NCBI RefSeq assembly: GCF_003318295.1
Contig: NZ_QOCW01000001.1
Coordinates: forward strand, 1 to 64,000
Length of the DNA stretch: 64,000 bases
Direction of reading: 5' to 3'
Source: Bacillus taeanensis
GTDB taxonomy: Bacteria; Bacillota; Bacilli; Bacillales; UBA6769
Below are positions 59,811 to 64,000 of this stretch, piece after piece (the stretch's first letter is position 1; the number at the start of each line of letters is the position of its first letter). Below the pieces are notes generated by a model that did no database searches, was not told where the DNA came from, and saw only the letters and a program-made list of their open reading frames with translations. Made by a program: the position numbers and the translations under genes.

Positions 59811-61403
59811 ATGTTTCGATGGAATAAAACGAAAGAAAGCCATAAACAAAGCAATCAACAAAGTAATAAAAAAAGCCATATACATTTAGAAAGCTATACA
59901 GCTGAATTGACAAATCTTTTGGCTGATAATTTAAACATTATTAAACAATCGATTGGCCAAAGCCCAGATGTTGTGATAAGAGAATTTAAAATTGCAAGTC
60001 TAGGTGTAAATGCTGCACTTGTTTATATTAGTGGACTTGTCGATAAAGAGACGATTAATGAACAAATTATGAAATCAACAATGCTTGATCTTTCAGCAGC
60101 AAATGAAAATATTGATGTTTTAAAAGCGGGCTCTTTAATAAAAGAAAACATTAAAAATTATGCAATTACAATTAGTAAAGTGAAAGACGTTCAGACGTTG
60201 GATGAATGTCTTTTAAACATATTGTCAGGAAATATCGCTTTATTTATTGATGGAACTCGCGATGTTTTAATTCTTATCGCTCCTGGATGGGAAACGAGAA
60301 GCATTGAGGAACCAACTACAGAAGCACTTGTTAGGGGTCCGCGTGATGGATTTGTGGAAACATTAATCTTTAACACAGGGCTCATTCGTCGGCGAATTCG
60401 TGATCCAAACCTTACAATGGTTCCTTATAAATTGGGACAGCGTTCAAAAACGGATGTAATGGTTGTTTATATGAAGGGAATTACAAACGGAAAACTTGTG
60501 AATGAGGTAAAGCGGCGTATCGAACAAATTAATATTGATAATGTATTAGAATCAGGAATTGTTGAGCAGTTAATTGAAGATGATCCGCTTTCACCATTTC
60601 CCCAAATCCAAATGACGGAGCGTCCAGATAAAGTAGCTGCCTGTTTATTAGAAGGACGAGTTGCTATTTTGATTGATAATACTCCATTTGTACTGATGGC
60701 TCCCGTTACGTTTTCATCATTGCTTCATAGTCCCGAAGATTATTATGAACGCTGGTTTGTAAGTTCGTTAATTCGTCTTATGCGTTTTGGAGCCATTTTT
60801 ATATCATTATCTGCGCCTTCGCTTTATGTTGCCTTAATTTCTTATCACCAAGGATTAATTCCAACAAATCTTGTGATTTCGATTGCAGCCAGCCGTGAAG
60901 GAGTTCCTTTCCCTTCTATTTTTGAAGCGCTTCTGATGGAAGTTACAATTGAACTATTACGAGAGGCAGGGGTTCGCCTTCCAAAGCCAATTGGTCAAAC
61001 AATCGGAATTGTTGGAGGTCTTGTCATTGGTGAAGCAGCTGTAACTGCAGGGCTTGTTAGTCCGATGATGGTAATTGTTGTTGCGTTAACGGCCATTTCA
61101 TCATTTGCTTTGCCGCAATATGGATTAGGAATTGCGATTCGAATTTTACGATTTGGAATGATTCTTGCAGCGGCATTTTTAGGATTATATGGTATTGTCA
61201 TGACTTACTTAATGATTAGTATTCATCTTGTAAAGTTAAAAAGTTTTGGCGTCAACTATCTTGCACCATTTGTTCCATATTGCCCAAGCGATTGGAAAGA
61301 TTCTCTTATTCGAATGCCGTTAACAATGATGAAGAAACGGCCGGAAATGTTGAAAACAAAAGACCGCAAACGAATGACGAAGCAGTATGGAGGAAAAGGG
61401 TAA
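59811..61403 (+). CDS. Spore germinant receptor A subunit (GerA family)
   Basis: The 530-residue protein has a hydrophilic Asn/Gln/Lys-rich N terminus (about 1-30), a soluble N-terminal domain (about 31-280) and at least four membrane segments in the C-terminal half, with SREGVPFPSIFEALLMEVTIELLREAGVRLPKPIGQTIGIVGGLVIGEAA, a hallmark of GerAA proteins. It acts in the spore inner membrane with B and C subunits to sense amino acids or sugars. The ATG follows AGGAAGTGAG. The stop overlaps the B subunit start by one base. Confidence 0.95.
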   Translation: MFRWNKTKESHKQSNQQSNKKSHIHLESYTAELTNLLADNLNIIKQSIGQSPDVVIREFKIASLGVNAALVYISGLVDKETINEQIMKSTMLDLSAANENIDVLKAGSLIKENIKNYAITISKVKDVQTLDECLLNILSGNIALFIDGTRDVLILIAPGWETRSIEEPTTEALVRGPRDGFVETLIFNTGLIRRRIRDPNLTMVPYKLGQRSKTDVMVVYMKGITNGKLVNEVKRRIEQINIDNVLESGIVEQLIEDDPLSPFPQIQMTERPDKVAACLLEGRVAILIDNTPFVLMAPVTFSSLLHSPEDYYERWFVSSLIRLMRFGAIFISLSAPSLYVALISYHQGLIPTNLVISIAASREGVPFPSIFEALLMEVTIELLREAGVRLPKPIGQTIGIVGGLVIGEAAVTAGLVSPMMVIVVALTAISSFALPQYGLGIAIRILRFGMILAAAFLGLYGIVMTYLMISIHLVKLKSFGVNYLAPFVPYCPSDWKDSLIRMPLTMMKKRPEMLKTKDRKRMTKQYGGKG

Positions 61404-62497
61404 TGATTACTCATCCAAAAGATCAAATTACTTTATCACAAGCAGCTGTTACTGTTGCTGCAGCAATTATCGGCATTGGCATTATTACGATGCCTCGAGC
61501 GGGCGCCGAAGCAGTAGGAACACCAGACATATGGATTAGTACGATCATTGGGGGGCTCATTGCGATTGTTGTAGGATATGTGATCGTAAAGTTAAGTCAG
61601 AAGTTTCCCGGTAAAACATTTTATGAATATAGTCAATTATTAACAGGAAGCTTTCTTGGACGGATCTTAGGTTTCTTTGTAATTGTCTATTACACTTTAT
61701 TAGCAGCATTTGAAGCACGGGCAATGGCGGAAGTAACTCGTACTTATTTAATGGATCAAACTCCAATTGAAGTAACGGTTATTATTTTTATAAGTGTTGG
61801 GGCATACCTAGTTTTCGGAGGAATTAATTCCATTGTTCGTTTATTTGAATTGTACTTTCCGGTCATGGCGTTTTTTTTCTTTCTAATTATTGCTTTAAGT
61901 GTGGGAAATGTTGAGCTTGATAATCTTCGTCCTGTGTTGGGACAAGGGATCATGCCGGTTGCCAAGGGATTAGAGCCGATGGCGCTTTCTTATTTAGGTG
62001 TTGAGGTGATGTTAATTTTAACAGCTTTTATGAAAGAGCCGAATAAAGCGCAAAAAGCTGTTTTTATTGGTGTTAGCATCATGATTATTTTTTATTTAGC
62101 AATGATTGTTACGGTTATTGGTGCTTTAACTGTAACAGAAACAAAGCTTTTAACATGGCCAACAATGGAGTTAGTAAAATCGATTGAATTAAAAGGTTTT
62201 TTCTTTGAACGGTTTGAAACCTTTTTCATTATGTTGTGGATTTTGACAACGTATACAACATTTGTTATCTCGTTTTATCTTGCTGCCCTTGGGCTCAGTC
62301 AAATATTTAAACAAAAGATCAATTATTTTATTTATGGCCTTTTACCATGTATGTATATTGGAGCGATGTACCCTGAGAATATTAATAGCGTTTTTAAATT
62401 AGGGGATTATCTTGGTTATATGGATATAGTTGTAGCAGTAATATTTCCATGTGTATTATGGGTAGCTGCTTTAGTGAGGAGAAACAGACATGAATAA
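61403..62497 (+). CDS. Spore germinant receptor B subunit (GerB family permease-like)
   Basis: A 364-residue protein with ten likely membrane segments, related to APC amino-acid transporters, with AAAIIGIGIITMPRAGAEAVGTPDIW near the start. It forms the ligand-binding part of the receptor in the spore inner membrane, as shown for GerAB of B. subtilis. The true start is the ATG overlapping the A subunit stop (TAATG); an open frame extends 41 codons back into the A gene. It overlaps the C subunit gene by eight bases. Confidence 0.94.
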   Translation: MITHPKDQITLSQAAVTVAAAIIGIGIITMPRAGAEAVGTPDIWISTIIGGLIAIVVGYVIVKLSQKFPGKTFYEYSQLLTGSFLGRILGFFVIVYYTLLAAFEARAMAEVTRTYLMDQTPIEVTVIIFISVGAYLVFGGINSIVRLFELYFPVMAFFFFLIIALSVGNVELDNLRPVLGQGIMPVAKGLEPMALSYLGVEVMLILTAFMKEPNKAQKAVFIGVSIMIIFYLAMIVTVIGALTVTETKLLTWPTMELVKSIELKGFFFERFETFFIMLWILTTYTTFVISFYLAALGLSQIFKQKINYFIYGLLPCMYIGAMYPENINSVFKLGDYLGYMDIVVAVIFPCVLWVAALVRRNRHE

Positions 62498-63673
62498 AAA
62501 AGCCGGTATCCTAGTCTCGTTTTCTCTCATGTTATTAACAGGTTGCTGGGGGCGACAAGAAATCGAGAATATTGGTCTTGTAGTAGGTGTAGGGATTGAT
62601 ATAAAGGAAGAAAAACTTGAAGAGCGTAAGAGACCTTCCTTAATTTTTACGAATCAATTTGTTGTACCAGGAGTGATTGCTGGAGAAAAAACAGGAGGAG
62701 GGTCTGCTGATAAGAAACCTTTTGATAATCTTACTCTTGAAGAAAGCACATTGTTTGAAGGAGTTGTTGAAACGTCTAATATGACAAGCCGCTCCCCAAG
62801 TTATGCTCATTTAAAAGTTATAATGATTGGGGAAGATGCAGCACGTTCTGTAAATATGCTGCAGCTGCTTAGCTTTTTTTTCGTGATCATGATGTTCGCC
62901 GGACGATACATATGATTATTGCAAACGGAAAGGCAAAAGATATGCTTGAAATTGAACCGACTAAAGATCAAATCCCTGCATTAAAGTTTCTTGCTTTATC
63001 AGAAAATGTGGGTGAAAAAATGTTAAGAGCTGCACAACCATTAACAGTCGGAGATTTATCGGAGAAGCTGTCAGCAGAGTCAAGCTTTTTAATGCAGTAC
63101 CTCGTTGCAACAGAAGGTGAAGAAACAAGACTGACTGGTGCAGCTGTAATTAGCGGCAAAGAAAAGAAGATAGTTGGGCTGCTGAACAAGGAAGAAGTAA
63201 CCGGTCTAAACTGGCTTTTAGGTGAAGGGATTGGTGGAGTAATAGAGGGAATTGATAAAGAAACAGGTGAATCGATTTTATATGAGATTGCTGATATTAA
63301 AAGTAAAATTAAAACAAAAGTAGAGAAAGATGACATATCTTTCAATGTAACAGTTGAATCGGAAGGCCGTTTAAGTGAAGATTGGGTGCTTTATAGTGAT
63401 GCATTTAAAAACGAATTTCTTAACAAAGCTGAGAAAGCAATTGAAAATGAGGTAAACCATTTAATTAAAAAAGGATTGGAAAAAACGCAAAAAGAATTTC
63501 ACGTTGATGTAACCGGATTTCGCGAACAGCTTCGTATTCAATATCCGAAAGAATGGGAAAAGGTGAAGGAAAACTGGGATGAACGGTTTAGCGAAGTGCC
63601 AATTAACATTAAGGTTAAAATAAATATCCGGCAGTTTCAAACTCAAGGTAGAAAAATAGATAAAAAAGAGTAA
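62490..63673 (+). pseudogene. Spore germinant receptor C subunit, frameshifted (Ger(x)C family lipoprotein)
   Basis: Two frames together give one GerC-type lipoprotein. The first (62490-62915) has signal peptide and lipobox LLTGC, then RQEIENIGLVVGVGID. Its frame shifts at an 8-T run (62874-62881), after which it reads on to a stop at 62915 instead of continuing RDHDVRRTIHMIIANGKAKD. The second frame carries that continuation from 62882 and runs to 63673. Adding one T (or removing two) restores a single protein of about 394 residues. The rest looks intact, so the break is recent, an assembly error, or bypassed by slippage. Without the C subunit, a GerA-type receptor is not functional. Confidence 0.85.
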
Positions 63674-63677
63674 TAAA

Positions 63678-63706
63678 GATGCGCTGACAACAATGTCAGC
63701 GCATTG
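63678..63706. terminator. Terminator between the ger operon and the glucosidase gene
   Basis: ATGCGCTGACA and TGTCAGCGCAT form an 11-bp stem with loop ACA-like bases. It lies between convergent genes. T tracts are poor on the plus strand. Confidence 0.7.
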
Positions 63707-63733
63707 TGTGAATGTAACTTATGATGAGAATCT

Positions 63734-64000
63734 TTACGCTTGATGGACAAGGTAAACTCGTGTTTCAAAGGGCTTAAGTTCAAGCGATTGCGCAGAGGTG
63801 TCAAAAGAGTTAACTTTATAGTTTGAAATAAGCAATTTACTATTTTCTAAAGAAAGATTATTTAATTCACAAAAAGCATTGTTTTCCGTTAAATTACACA
63901 TCACGACTGCTTTTTGATTTTCTAGTGTTCTTGTATATGTGTAAACTTGTTCATTATCTCGATCAATTAAATCATAAGTGCCGTATACAAATACATCATT
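63734..64000 (-). CDS. Alpha-glucosidase/oligo-1,6-glucosidase, C-terminal end (partial)
   Basis: The minus strand reads 89 codons from the window edge to TAA at 63736-63734. The peptide NDVFVYGTYDLIDRDNEQVYTYTRTL and the end LKPFETRVYLVHQA are typical of the C-terminal beta domain of GH13 alpha-glucosidases such as MalL, which hydrolyse isomaltose or maltose-type oligosaccharides in the cytoplasm. The catalytic barrel lies outside the window. It converges on the ger operon. Confidence 0.82.
   Translation of the reverse strand, partial: NDVFVYGTYDLIDRDNEQVYTYTRTLENQKAVVMCNLTENNAFCELNNLSLENSKLLISNYKVNSFDTSAQSLELKPFETRVYLVHQA

Overview
The window is a chromosomal segment of a low-to-moderate GC, endospore-forming Bacillaceae bacterium. 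The evidence is a spore-germinant receptor operon, HPr kinase with Crh, a CtsR operator, a CggR operator and SigL. Gene order from ftsE to ssrA follows, with rearrangements, the Bacillus subtilis order (ftsEX, ctpB, minJ, csbA, uvrBA, yvl genes, hprK-lgt-yvoD-ppaX-yvoF, his operon, trxB, yvcI-rapZ-yvcK-whiA-crh, clpP, sigL, cggR-gapA-pgk-tpi-pgm-eno, secG, yvaK, rnr, smpB, ssrA). Protein details differ enough that it is not B. subtilis; I cannot name the genus.

Layout. 1-450: end of an IS1182-type insertion sequence. 739-6955: cell-envelope genes: ftsE-ftsX, a secreted coiled-coil/M23 hydrolase, ctpB, minJ, csbA. 7239-12093: uvrB-uvrA excision repair. 12275-14266: a yvlABCD-like membrane-stress operon. 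14638-16995 (minus): PEP synthase. 17338-21260: hprK-lgt-yvoD-ppaX-yvoF. 21537-28006: histidine operon hisZGDBHAFI. 28454-35375: TPR/HTH protein, thioredoxin reductase, Nudix, rapZ, yvcK, whiA, crh. 35602-37657: clpP, several small proteins and tRNA-Arg(CCG). 37808-46812: sigL, a glutaredoxin, and the central glycolytic operon under CggR. 47167-51696: secG, carboxylesterase, RNase R, SmpB and tmRNA. 51897-57294: a LacI regulator with a ribose-type sugar ABC importer. 57341-59526: an acidic-repeat lipoprotein, GlcR-like repressor and HAD phosphatase. 59673-63673: germinant receptor operon with a frameshifted C subunit. 63734-64000: C-terminal end of an alpha-glucosidase.

Carbon control recurs through the window. 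HprK, Crh, PpaX (which recycles the pyrophosphate made by HprK), YvcK and RapZ sit with the CggR-controlled glycolytic genes, PEP synthase, GlcR and a sugar importer carrying a consensus-like cre site. A second cre-like site lies in front of crh itself.

Most of the window is conserved core genome, and I did not find a convincing wholly new system. The most interesting signals are non-coding or small: two families of dispersed intergenic repeats with compensatory changes; a duplicated promoter/operator region in front of the sugar importer; an 8-T tract that splits the germinant receptor C subunit; a 40-residue membrane protein in front of that receptor; a perfect-class palindrome that forms the ends of two convergent genes; and a very acidic repeat lipoprotein.
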